6,443 nt of DNA. Origin: an uncultured Campylobacter sp. GTDB taxonomy: Bacteria; Campylobacterota; Campylobacteria; Campylobacterales; Campylobacteraceae. Location of the stretch: contig NZ_CALHHX010000092.1 in the NCBI RefSeq assembly GCF_938030685.1, positions 1 through 6,443 of the forward strand, in the 5' to 3' direction. Below the pieces are notes generated by a model that saw nothing but the letters and a program-made list of their open reading frames with translations, did no database searches and was not told the DNA's origin. Every line of letters begins with the position of its first letter. Positions within the stretch are counted from its first letter, which is position 1. The position numbers and the translations under genes are program-made. This document shows, piece after piece, positions 1 to 5,487 of the stretch.

Positions 1-927
1 GAGTGGGGCATACGGATCATCGGCGGCGACACGATCGGCTCGGATCGCATCGCGCTTAGCGTGAGCCTGATCGGCAAGTGCAAGCGCCCCGTGTTTCGCA
101 GCGGCGCGCGCGTAGGCGATCTCATCGCGCATACTGGCGAGCTGGGTAGCGTCGGGCGCGATCTGGCGGTGCTTTTAAGAGATGAAATTTTACCCGCTAG
201 CTCGCAGACGCAAAACCGAAACGATAAAATTTCGTCGCTGCAAGGCCCAAGCGATGAGGTACGAAGCTCGGGCGATAAAATTTCGCCTGCTCGCGCCGAG
301 CTACAGAGTCTGGACGCCAAAACTTCGGCAATACAAATTTTGGACCTTGAGCCGCAAAGTCTGGACGATAAAATTTCACCTGCGTACGTCAAGCCGCAGA
401 GCTTGGATGCTAAAATTTCGGCGCAAAATTCCGTGTCACGAAGCGGAGAGGATCGCAAGAGCCCTACGGCGCAAAGCCTCGCATGCGAAAATTCTACGTC
501 GAAAAGCTCTGCAGGCGAAAATCCTGTGCCGGGTAGTGGCTCATATCGATTGCGCGAGGATCTACGCGCAAAAATTTCAAAGAATTCGCGCTTCGTCAGG
601 CCCGTCTTGCGCGACAAGTTTTTTTACAAGGCGGCGAAGTTCATCAGCGCGGCGATGGACATTAGCGATGGGCTCGCGCAGGATTTGCCCCGACTGCTCG
701 AGGCTAGCGGCGTGGGTGCGCGCTGGATCGCCCGCCCTAGCGAGGCTGCGTTGCAAAGCGGCGAGGAGTACGAGATTTTGTTTAGCTTCGCGCCGAAGTT
801 TTTGCCCAAAATCTACGCAATTGCCGCTAAGGCGGGCGTCGCGATCAATATCATCGCCGAGGTTTGCCCGCGCACTCCGCAAAGCTCGATGGAATTTCGC
901 GGCAGCTCGCACCACTTCGCGCCTTGA
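1..927 (+). CDS. thiL: Thiamine-monophosphate kinase ThiL, 5'-truncated by the window, with a large in-frame repeat insert
   Basis: ThiL uses ATP to phosphorylate thiamine monophosphate to the cofactor thiamine diphosphate in the cytoplasm. The reading frame is open from base 1, so the start lies outside the window; the internal GTG at 61 is not the real start. Family landmarks are GGDT (22-33), the RSGARVGD stretch and GELGS before base 160, AKISKNSRF from 568, AMDISDGLAQDL from 652, GEEYEILF from 760, and an HHFAP ending that matches the usual HF-type C-terminus. Between LLRDE (to 186) and AKISKNSRF the protein carries about 125 extra residues, rich in S, D, K, Q and A and made of degenerate D/A-K-I-S repeats. 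The conserved parts on both sides share one frame, so the gene looks intact, though activity is unproven. No clear hairpin terminator follows it. Confidence 0.9.
   Translation, partial: EWGIRIIGGDTIGSDRIALSVSLIGKCKRPVFRSGARVGDLIAHTGELGSVGRDLAVLLRDEILPASSQTQNRNDKISSLQGPSDEVRSSGDKISPARAELQSLDAKTSAIQILDLEPQSLDDKISPAYVKPQSLDAKISAQNSVSRSGEDRKSPTAQSLACENSTSKSSAGENPVPGSGSYRLREDLRAKISKNSRFVRPVLRDKFFYKAAKFISAAMDISDGLAQDLPRLLEASGVGARWIARPSEAALQSGEEYEILFSFAPKFLPKIYAIAAKAGVAINIIAEVCPRTPQSSMEFRGSSHHFAP
181..567 (+). repeat. Degenerate in-frame repeat tract inside thiL
   Basis: A four-codon core (GAT AAA ATT TCG, or a close variant) recurs with starts at 181 (degenerate), 223, 274, 316, 367, 409 and 451. 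Decayed versions follow at 487 and 517, and the probably native AKIS codons are at 568. The spacings are 42, 51, 42, 51, 42, 42, 36, 30 and 51 bases, all multiples of three, so the frame is kept. A 93-base higher-order unit (51+42) can be seen comparing 223-315 with 316-408; both halves of the pair end in a GTCTGGAC or similar string. At protein level the units read DKISPA, QSLDAKIS and similar. The tract probably forms a disordered loop. Confidence 0.75.
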
Positions 928-999
928 AATTTACCGCGACCGCTTTAAATTTTAAGGCGAGGGGTTTGGGTTTCAGTTCGAAACGACGCGCCGGGCGAA

Positions 1000-1132
1000 T
1001 AAATTTCATTTAGCGAGCGGGGCTGCGGTGATTTGAAATCGGACGCTTTTGGGTCATGACCGCGCCCCGCCGAACTAGGTAAATTTCATAGCCAAAGCGG
1101 GCGGCACCCCGAGCCTTGCGATTAAATTTCAT
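1000..1132. repeat. Three copies of TAAATTTCAT in the thiL / propeller-gene spacer
   Basis: The 10-mer TAAATTTCAT occurs exactly at 1000-1009, 1080-1089 and 1123-1132. The last copy overlaps the stop codon of the minus-strand gene. The copies fit the general excess of AAATTT-containing words in this DNA. The rest of the convergent spacer 928-1128 shows no open gene and no clear terminator. Confidence 0.5.
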
Positions 1133-1475
1133 AAATCAGCGCAGACGGCGTGCATCGCGGCTCCGTCGTTTGCCACGGCGTAGAGGCGCCCGCCGCTAGC
1201 GAGCATGATCTGATCCGAGCCGAATTGAAACTCGCCGAATTCCACCTCTTTTAAGATCGAGCCGTCGTCCGCGCTAATCAAAACCGGCTTGCCGCGGCGA
1301 TCTGCGAGTAAAATTTTATCCTCAAACCACGCGAAACGCTCGGTGCCGCCAGTGTCAAGCTTAAAGATCACTTCGCCGCTTGCTGCGTCTACGGCGTATA
1401 GGTGCCCGCCCTTGCCGTCACGCCGTGTCCGCGAAACTCCACGCCCTGCATCGTAAGAGGATATGATTTTAGCAT
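1129..1475 (-). pseudogene. Small PQQ/WD40-like beta-propeller-repeat protein, frameshifted
   Basis: On the minus strand an ATG at 1475-1473 follows a good AAGGAG site and starts MLKSYPLTMQGVEFRGHGVT, then runs into TAG. The frame displaced by one base continues with GGHLYAVDAASGEVIFKL and, near the end, GGRLYAVANDG, stopping at 1129. The strings xLYAVDAxSGEV and xLYAVAND are typical blades of PQQ/WD40-like propellers. Joining the two frames needs one extra base (or two fewer) somewhere around 1411-1428, giving a protein of about 115 residues, so only one or two blades. Without the repair the main frame has only a weak internal GTG start at 1371, giving 80 residues. The clean promoter and RBS and the well-kept coding frame suggest a recent mutation, a phase-variable or polymorphic site, or a sequencing error. 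The cellular role is unknown. Confidence 0.6.
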
Positions 1476-1500
1476 TTGCGGCTCCTTAAAATTTGAAGCG

Positions 1501-1506
1501 ATTATA
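1501..1506 (-). promoter_or_regulatory. -10 box (TATAAT) for the minus-strand propeller gene
   Basis: Read on the minus strand the sequence is GCTATAATCG, a perfect TATAAT about 26 bases upstream of the ATG at 1475. Campylobacter vegetative promoters rely on an extended -10 box and usually lack a clear -35 box, and an AT-rich stretch lies upstream here. The implied leader is about 20 bases and contains the AAGGAG site. Confidence 0.6.
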
Positions 1507-1540
1507 GCTTAAATTTGGGCGCGAATTTTAAAATTTTGTA

Positions 1541-1605
1541 TGCACGTTAAAATTTTACGGCGTGCACGTTAAATCATACGATGCACACGCTAAAATTTTA
1601 CGGCG
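1541..1605. repeat. Short tandem / palindromic repeats centred on TAAAATTTTA
   Basis: Three related units lie side by side at 1541-1562, 1563-1581 (partial) and 1582-1605. Each starts TGCAC, and the outer two contain TAAAATTTTACGGCG. The first unit plus the next six bases forms an imperfect palindrome, with TGCACG on the left, the self-complementary TAAAATTTTA in the middle and CGTGCA on the right. A related copy lies at 2301-2323. The function is not evident. Confidence 0.5.
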
Positions 1606-1613
1606 CGCGGCAT

Positions 1614-1653
1614 GGAATTTCAAATTTTGCGGAGCCGCGGAATTTGAAATTTC
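1614..1653. repeat. Long inverted repeat (19-base arms, 2-base spacer) between the divergent genes
   Basis: The left arm 1614-1632 and right arm 1635-1653 are complementary at 16 of 19 positions. In RNA transcribed rightward, the three exceptions are G-U wobble pairs, so the whole stem could pair. No T-run follows, so it is a poor intrinsic terminator in either direction. It lies upstream of the proposed -10 box of the DUF417 gene, so it may act as DNA (operator, repeat element) and not as a leader structure. Confidence 0.55.
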
Positions 1654-1684
1654 GCCTCTTCACGTAGCCTACACGCAAGCTCGC

Positions 1685-1690
1685 TATCAT
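1685..1690 (+). promoter_or_regulatory. Possible -10 box (TATCAT) for the DUF417 gene
   Basis: GCTATCATAC resembles a Campylobacter -10 region with one mismatch to TATAAT and sits about 28 bases before the ATG at 1719. No convincing -35 box is present. An AAAGGAG site just before the ATG gives a short leader. Confidence 0.35.
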
Positions 1691-1718
1691 ACCGCTACAA
1701 AATTTACAAAGGAGCCGT

Positions 1719-2156
1719 ATGAGGGAGATTGTAAAAAAATTTGTCGCAGGCGACGCGGATATTATATTCGCCAGACTTTCCGTTATCATCGTGCTTGCCG
1801 TGATGGGCAACTACAAGTGGTTTGAGTTCGAGGTGGAGGCTTTAAAGCCGCTCTTTTCGCAGACGTGGCTTTCGTTTTTGCCGTCAGCGCTCGGGGACGC
1901 CGGCGCGAGCTATTTTTTGGGCGTGGTGGAGACCGTGGGCTATCTCTCGCTCATCGCGGGCTTTTTCAAGCTGAAGACGGGCATCGTGGGCGATTTCATC
2001 GTGATCGTCATGGCGCTGAGCACGCTCAGCCTACTGCCGCAGCTAGGTAAGATCGACGGCTTTATCTTTAAAGACCTTTTCTTGCTAGGCCTTGGCTTGG
2101 TGCTGCTAAAATACGACCTGACGCGCCTTTGTCGCGGAGAAAAAAGCTGCGATTGA
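1719..2156 (+). CDS. rclC: DUF417 / YkgB (RclC-like) inner-membrane protein
   Basis: This 145-residue protein matches the DUF417 family. In E. coli the family member RclC belongs to a regulon that protects against reactive chlorine species; its biochemical role is not settled. Matching features are RLSVIIVLAVMGNYKWFEFEVEA-type sequence at residues 19-41 (family R-S...G..KF...EA), LGVVETVGYLSLIAG at 67-81, STLSLL at 101-106, and IDGFIFKDLFLLG at 112-124 (family GRF.LKD..LLG). Four hydrophobic segments (about 17-32, 63-83, 88-108 and 118-131) suggest a four-helix inner-membrane protein. It is shorter than E. coli RclC (about 197 residues), mostly by lacking a central loop. The ATG at 1719 follows AAAGGAG closely. 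No rclA or rclB homologue is nearby, so a chlorine-stress role is inferred from the family only. Confidence 0.8.
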   Translation: MREIVKKFVAGDADIIFARLSVIIVLAVMGNYKWFEFEVEALKPLFSQTWLSFLPSALGDAGASYFLGVVETVGYLSLIAGFFKLKTGIVGDFIVIVMALSTLSLLPQLGKIDGFIFKDLFLLGLGLVLLKYDLTRLCRGEKSCD

Positions 2157-2173
2157 GCCGTCAAAACATACTG

Positions 2174-2189
2174 GCGTCGGTTCCGACGC
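2174..2189 (+). terminator. Possible weak terminator hairpin after the DUF417 gene
   Basis: GCGTCGG-TT-CCGACGC is a perfect 7-base inverted repeat starting 18 bases after the stop codon. The loop is only two bases (in practice the inner pairs would open), and the following sequence is AACACTA with no T-run. It could stabilise a 3' end, but it is not a typical intrinsic terminator. Confidence 0.3.
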
Positions 2190-2300
2190 AACACTAAATG
2201 ATTGCGCACGGCGAGCTTGAGGCGTTTTGATTTAAAGCCTGCTTTGCCGGCGGGTGCGTGCTTGAGCTTGCTTGCGTAGCGCCGTTTAAAATACGGCCGC

Positions 2301-2323
2301 GCGCTAAAATTTTATGGCGCACG
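2301..2323. repeat. Dispersed copy of the CGCTAAAATTTTA repeat
   Basis: GCGCTAAAATTTTATGGCGC closely matches the unit at 1588-1607 (CGCTAAAATTTTACGGCGC). It is nearly self-complementary around the TAAAATTTTA core, with GCGC at the left end and GGCGC at the right. It lies in a spacer downstream of the DUF417 gene, opposite in position to the first cluster. Confidence 0.45.
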
Positions 2324-2522
2324 GTTGAAATTTATTGAGCTGCAGTAATTAAATTTTGCCAACGCTCAAACTCAAATTTATAAAATTTAAATCGATCCAT
2401 CAGATTGTGCCACAAATTAAGTCGCGTTAAATTTGACGGCGAAAGCTTAATTTTAAGCTCAAAGCATTAGATTTAGATCCAACCAAATTCGCATTTGATT
2501 AAGCAAAACGAAAAGCGCAAAG

Positions 2523-2529
2523 TTATATC
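2523..2529 (+). promoter_or_regulatory. Weak candidate -10 region for the asparaginase gene
   Basis: TTATATC in an AT-rich stretch lies about 40 bases before the ATG at 2570. It has two mismatches to TATAAT, so this is a suggestion only. The ATG itself is well supported by AAAGGA at 2558-2563. Confidence 0.2.
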
Positions 2530-2569
2530 ATTTCTTAGAAATTCTGCAATTTTTTCGAAAGGATGAGAT

Positions 2570-3610
2570 ATGAAGCACTTTTCACTCTCAAAAGCCGTTT
2601 TTATGGCGGCGAGTTTGGCCCTGCTCGGGCTTTCGACGCTAAATGCGCAGGAGAAATTTTTCCCGGTTATCGTCATTCACGGCGGCACCAGCGGGCTTGA
2701 TCTAACCAAAGAGGAATTTAAAATCCGCGAGGAGCCGATGAAAAAGGCGCTTTTGGCGGGTCAAGCCGTGCTTGAGAAAGGCGGCAGCGCGATGGATGCC
2801 GTTACGGCGGCAATAATGGTGCTTGAGGACGATCCGAATTTCAACGCGGGCAAGGGCGCGGTATTTACAGCCGACGGATTTAACGAGCTTGATGCCTCGA
2901 TCATGGACGGCTCGACCAAAAAAGCGGGCGCAGTCGCGATGGCGAGGCATATCAAAAACCCTATCCTAGGCGCCAGGCTCGTGATGGATAAGACGTGGCA
3001 TACGCTTGTTGCGGGCGAGGGAGCCGACAAGCTCGCTAAAGAAAACGGCCTAGAGATGGTCGATCAGAAGTATTTTTTCACGCAGTTTAGATACGATGCG
3101 CTGCAAAAAGCCAAAGAGAAGCAAAAGCTGCTACTTGATAGCGAAAAGGCGAAAAAGACGTCGCTAAATTTACATGAGCGCCCATATCTTGGCACCGTGG
3201 GCGCGATCGCGCTGGATAAAAACGGCAACCTAGCCGCAGCGACTAGCACGGGCGGCATGACCAATAAAATGACCGGCCGCATCGGCGATAGCCCGATAAT
3301 CGGCTCTGGAACCTACGCAGATAACGACTCGGTGGCAGTTTCTTGCACCGGCACGGGCGACATCTACATGCGCGTAAATGCCGCGCACGAGGTCTCGGCT
3401 CTTTATAAATACAAAACTTCCGACGTGCAAAAGGCCGCCGAAGAGGCAGTAGCTCAGGTCAAAGCTCTAGGCGGTAGCGGCGGCATCATCTCGATCGACA
3501 AGCACGGACACACGGGCTTTGCGTGGACGAAAGATAAGCTCGGCATGTATCACGGCGAAGCAAGGCTTGGAGACAAGCCGATCGTCTACTGGCCGCTAGG
3601 CGAGAAATAA
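2570..3610 (+). CDS. iaaA: Exported plant-type isoaspartyl peptidase / L-asparaginase (Ntn-hydrolase)
   Basis: The family hydrolyses beta-aspartyl (isoaspartyl) dipeptides and L-asparagine. It is made as a precursor that cleaves itself to expose a catalytic threonine. This 346-residue protein has HGGTSG (37-42), the autocleavage site G208-T209 in GTVGAIALD, the substrate loop GRIGDSPIIGSG (236-247, with R237 and D240), and TGTGD (260-264) for carboxylate binding. All these match E. coli IaaA/EcAIII motifs. Residues 1-26 form a signal peptide: a basic start, then a hydrophobic core with a likely cut after LNA, which suggests a periplasmic enzyme feeding aspartate or asparagine to a Campylobacter-type amino-acid metabolism. 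AAAGGA precedes the ATG by 6-7 bases. The gene stands alone and is followed directly by a strong terminator. A diverged copy of its last 49 codons occurs at 6178-6324. Confidence 0.93.
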   Translation: MKHFSLSKAVFMAASLALLGLSTLNAQEKFFPVIVIHGGTSGLDLTKEEFKIREEPMKKALLAGQAVLEKGGSAMDAVTAAIMVLEDDPNFNAGKGAVFTADGFNELDASIMDGSTKKAGAVAMARHIKNPILGARLVMDKTWHTLVAGEGADKLAKENGLEMVDQKYFFTQFRYDALQKAKEKQKLLLDSEKAKKTSLNLHERPYLGTVGAIALDKNGNLAAATSTGGMTNKMTGRIGDSPIIGSGTYADNDSVAVSCTGTGDIYMRVNAAHEVSALYKYKTSDVQKAAEEAVAQVKALGGSGGIISIDKHGHTGFAWTKDKLGMYHGEARLGDKPIVYWPLGEK

Positions 3611-3613
3611 ACG

Positions 3614-3644
3614 TAAATTTAGCCCCTTTGCGGGGCTAAATTTA
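3614..3644 (+). terminator. Stem-loop terminator after the asparaginase gene
   Basis: TAAATTTAGCCCC (3614-3626), a TTTGC loop, then the exact complement (3632-3644) form a 13-base-pair stem starting three bases after the stop codon. The GC-rich tip AGCCCC/GGGGCT is flanked by A/T runs on both sides, so it could end transcription in either direction. It insulates the asparaginase gene from the kinase-ligase gene. Confidence 0.85.
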
Positions 3645-3912
3645 AATCAAATAGCGAGGATAAATACGCTTTTTATTGCACGTTTATCAAATTTAGCGCC
3701 TTCGTCGATCAAGCGCTTCGGCGAGGCAAATTCGGTTAAATTTTACTTTCAGCACCTCGGCAAAGCGCAAATTTTCTACTTTTTTAAAATTGGCTCTCTT
3801 TAAGGAGTATTAATTTCCGTTGAGCCTTAAATTTTACCGAAATCCATATTTTTTGATACCAAGGCGCTTAAATTTCAGGTAGAATATCGCCACATAAAAT
3901 CAAGGCGGTAAA
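3645..3912. other. Gene-free spacer upstream of the kinase-ligase gene
   Basis: With the terminator this forms a 302-base gap. I find no start codon with an RBS leading to a credible protein. A short minus-strand stretch around 3655-3740 reads as a roughly 30-residue peptide without a start, and I do not consider it a gene. The right end is AT-rich and holds the proposed promoter of the kinase-ligase gene. Confidence 0.5.
3880..3885 (+). promoter_or_regulatory. Likely -10 box (TAGAAT) for the kinase-ligase operon
   Basis: GGTAGAATATC has one mismatch to TATAAT and lies 28 bases before the ATG at 3913. Upstream DNA is AT-rich with T-runs, as in Campylobacter promoters, and no -35 box is evident. 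The AAGG at 3902-3905 is a suitable RBS. A separate promoter fits with the terminator after the preceding gene. Confidence 0.45.
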
Positions 3913-5406
3913 ATGAGAAAATTTATAGTCGTTCGCGGACATGCGGGCTCTGGTAAAACGACTTTCGCAAAAGAGAAAATCAAAGAATTTAAAAACGAAT
4001 ATCCGCAGGCGCAAATTTATCATTTGGAAAACGATATGTTTCTAACCGATGAGGCGGGGGTTTATACTTGGTCGCCGAAGCTTTTGGAGGATGCGAAGCG
4101 CAAGGTCGCACGCGAGATAAAACAGGCGTATAAATTTGCCCTAGAAAACAAAGATAAAGACGTTCTTATCGTGCTTAGCAACGTGAGCGCGCGCACCAAA
4201 GAGCTGTTAAGCCTAAAAGAGCAAGCCGCCCAGAATGGATTTATTTTCGAATGCTTTAGAATGCAAAATTTCTTCGCCTCCGAGCACGGCGTCGATGAAG
4301 ATACGGTAATAGCGATGTTTATCAAGGTCGCAAACAATAAAATTGAGGGCGAAATTTTGATCCCGCCCGTCAATCCTATGAGCGAAAGCGTAGCGCAAAA
4401 GATCAAAGACGCGGCGGCTCTAAATAGGCGCGATCTGCCCTTTGATGCGGCGCAAAATACCTACGTAACGAAAAAATATATCGCCGCCACGCAGGATAAA
4501 AGGCTCTGGAGTGCGCGTCAAAGCGAGCTTTATCCCGAGCTTCGCACCTATAAATACTCAAAACGCGTCTTTTTCAAAGCCGATTGGGATAAAGCGCTGC
4601 TTGAGATGCGCGGGCTCATAATGGACGATGATCTAAATATCATCGTGCGTCCGTTTAAAAAGGTCTATAACTACTCGGAATTTACCTCGCGCAAAAGCCT
4701 TTATCCTATCGATATCACAGACGATACGCCCGTGCTTGCCGTGCGAAAGGTAAACGGCTTTTTGGGGTGCTGCACCTACGTAGATATCGGCGAAAGCGGC
4801 GCGAGCTTTAACCGCCGCGTCATCTACTCCACGACGGGATCGACCGATAGTAGATTTGCGCAGATGGCGCGCGAGCACTGCTGTAAATTTGAAGAAATTT
4901 TCAAACGCTATCCAAATAAAACTTTTTTATTTGAGATCACCGACGAGAGTGACCCGCACATCGTAGAAGAGGAGCTAGGCGAGACTTTTATCGGGCTTAT
5001 CGACGTTAAAACCGGCGCGCAAGCAAGCGAATTTGAGCTGGATAAAATCGCCGCAAGCACTGCCGGAGCGCTAAAAAGACCTTTTTATAAAGAGGGCGAG
5101 CAGTATCTAAAAACGAGCTTTGCGGAGCTTAAAAATATAGTCAAAGAGGCGAAATTCGAGGGCTTTATGGTGTATATCCCGAGCCAAAACGATTTTTGCT
5201 TTAAGATGAAAACGCCTTATTATCTCGTGAACAAATTTTTCGCTCGCAGTAAAAACGAGGCGCTTTCCGGCAAACTGGATAAAACCAAGCTTGATGAGGA
5301 ATTCCATCCCTTGATCGATCACATCAAAGTAAACGAGCGAGAATTCAGATCCCTTGACGAGCAGGGCAAGCTAGGCTTTATAAAAGAATTTTTAGAAAAA
5401 GTTTAA
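3913..5406 (+). CDS. Polynucleotide kinase-like P-loop domain fused to T4 Rnl1-like RNA ligase
   Basis: The predicted bifunctional RNA-repair enzyme has 497 residues. Residues 1-150 form a P-loop kinase of the PNK / N4BP2-like type: Walker A GHAGSGKTT (9-17), an acidic site in HLENDMF (38-44, D41), and a DVLIVLSN strand (83-90). The ligase covers about 185-440. It has RGLIMDDD (233-240, like RGIMFE in T4 Rnl1), RPFKKVYNYSE (246-256), motif I K279-V-N-G with K279 as the AMP-accepting lysine, the STTGSTDSRF segment (306-315, like SKGSIKSEQ), motif IIIa FLFEITDE (338-345), motif IV EGFMVYI (416-422) and motif V FKMK (430-433). Only about 60 residues follow motif V, against about 130 in T4 Rnl1, so the tRNA-recognition domain is reduced or different. 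No HxD-type phosphatase domain is visible, and the next gene may supply it. The start follows AAGG by 7 bases. GC is lower than in the asparaginase gene. Confidence 0.85.
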   Translation: MRKFIVVRGHAGSGKTTFAKEKIKEFKNEYPQAQIYHLENDMFLTDEAGVYTWSPKLLEDAKRKVAREIKQAYKFALENKDKDVLIVLSNVSARTKELLSLKEQAAQNGFIFECFRMQNFFASEHGVDEDTVIAMFIKVANNKIEGEILIPPVNPMSESVAQKIKDAAALNRRDLPFDAAQNTYVTKKYIAATQDKRLWSARQSELYPELRTYKYSKRVFFKADWDKALLEMRGLIMDDDLNIIVRPFKKVYNYSEFTSRKSLYPIDITDDTPVLAVRKVNGFLGCCTYVDIGESGASFNRRVIYSTTGSTDSRFAQMAREHCCKFEEIFKRYPNKTFLFEITDESDPHIVEEELGETFIGLIDVKTGAQASEFELDKIAASTAGALKRPFYKEGEQYLKTSFAELKNIVKEAKFEGFMVYIPSQNDFCFKMKTPYYLVNKFFARSKNEALSGKLDKTKLDEEFHPLIDHIKVNEREFRSLDEQGKLGFIKEFLEKV

Positions 5407-5480
5407 CGATTACCGTGCGAATATTTGGCGCCGCGTAAATTTACACGTAAAGCGTAATTCGATGCGGCGATTAAAATTTA

Positions 5481-5485
5481 AAGGA
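5481..5485 (+). promoter_or_regulatory. Ribosome binding site that bears on the phosphoesterase start
   Basis: AAGGA ends two bases before the ATG at 5488 but five bases before the adjacent ATG at 5491. The spacing favours the second ATG, giving a product one residue shorter (MIFFTSDLHF). The choice changes nothing in the domain. Confidence 0.5.
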
Positions 5486-5487
5486 AA

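Larger units (their letters stand above)
2157..2569. other. Gene-free spacer with small hairpins and one dispersed repeat
   Basis: I see no supported gene in these 413 bases on either strand. The left part holds a short perfect hairpin (2174-2189). GCCGT (2281-2285) and ACGGC (2293-2297) flank an AT-rich loop, and a copy of the TAAAATTTTA repeat follows at 2301-2323. From about 2325 onward the DNA is markedly AT-rich, as expected upstream of a promoter for the asparaginase gene. Confidence 0.5.

Noticed and set aside
181..567. CRISPR array as an explanation for regularly spaced repeats
   Set aside because: The cores are only about 12 bases and degenerate, the spacings alternate in multiples of three, and the tract is translated within thiL.
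182..955. Long second-frame reading frame (257 codons) over thiL
   Set aside because: It is very basic and low in complexity, lacks an RBS, and overlaps the conserved ThiL frame. It is kept only as an observation about the repeat tract.
3655..3740. Minus-strand peptide-like stretch reading ASPKRLIDEGAKFDKRAIKS
   Set aside because: About 30 codons with no start codon or RBS and a stop just upstream. It could be a gene remnant but cannot be supported.
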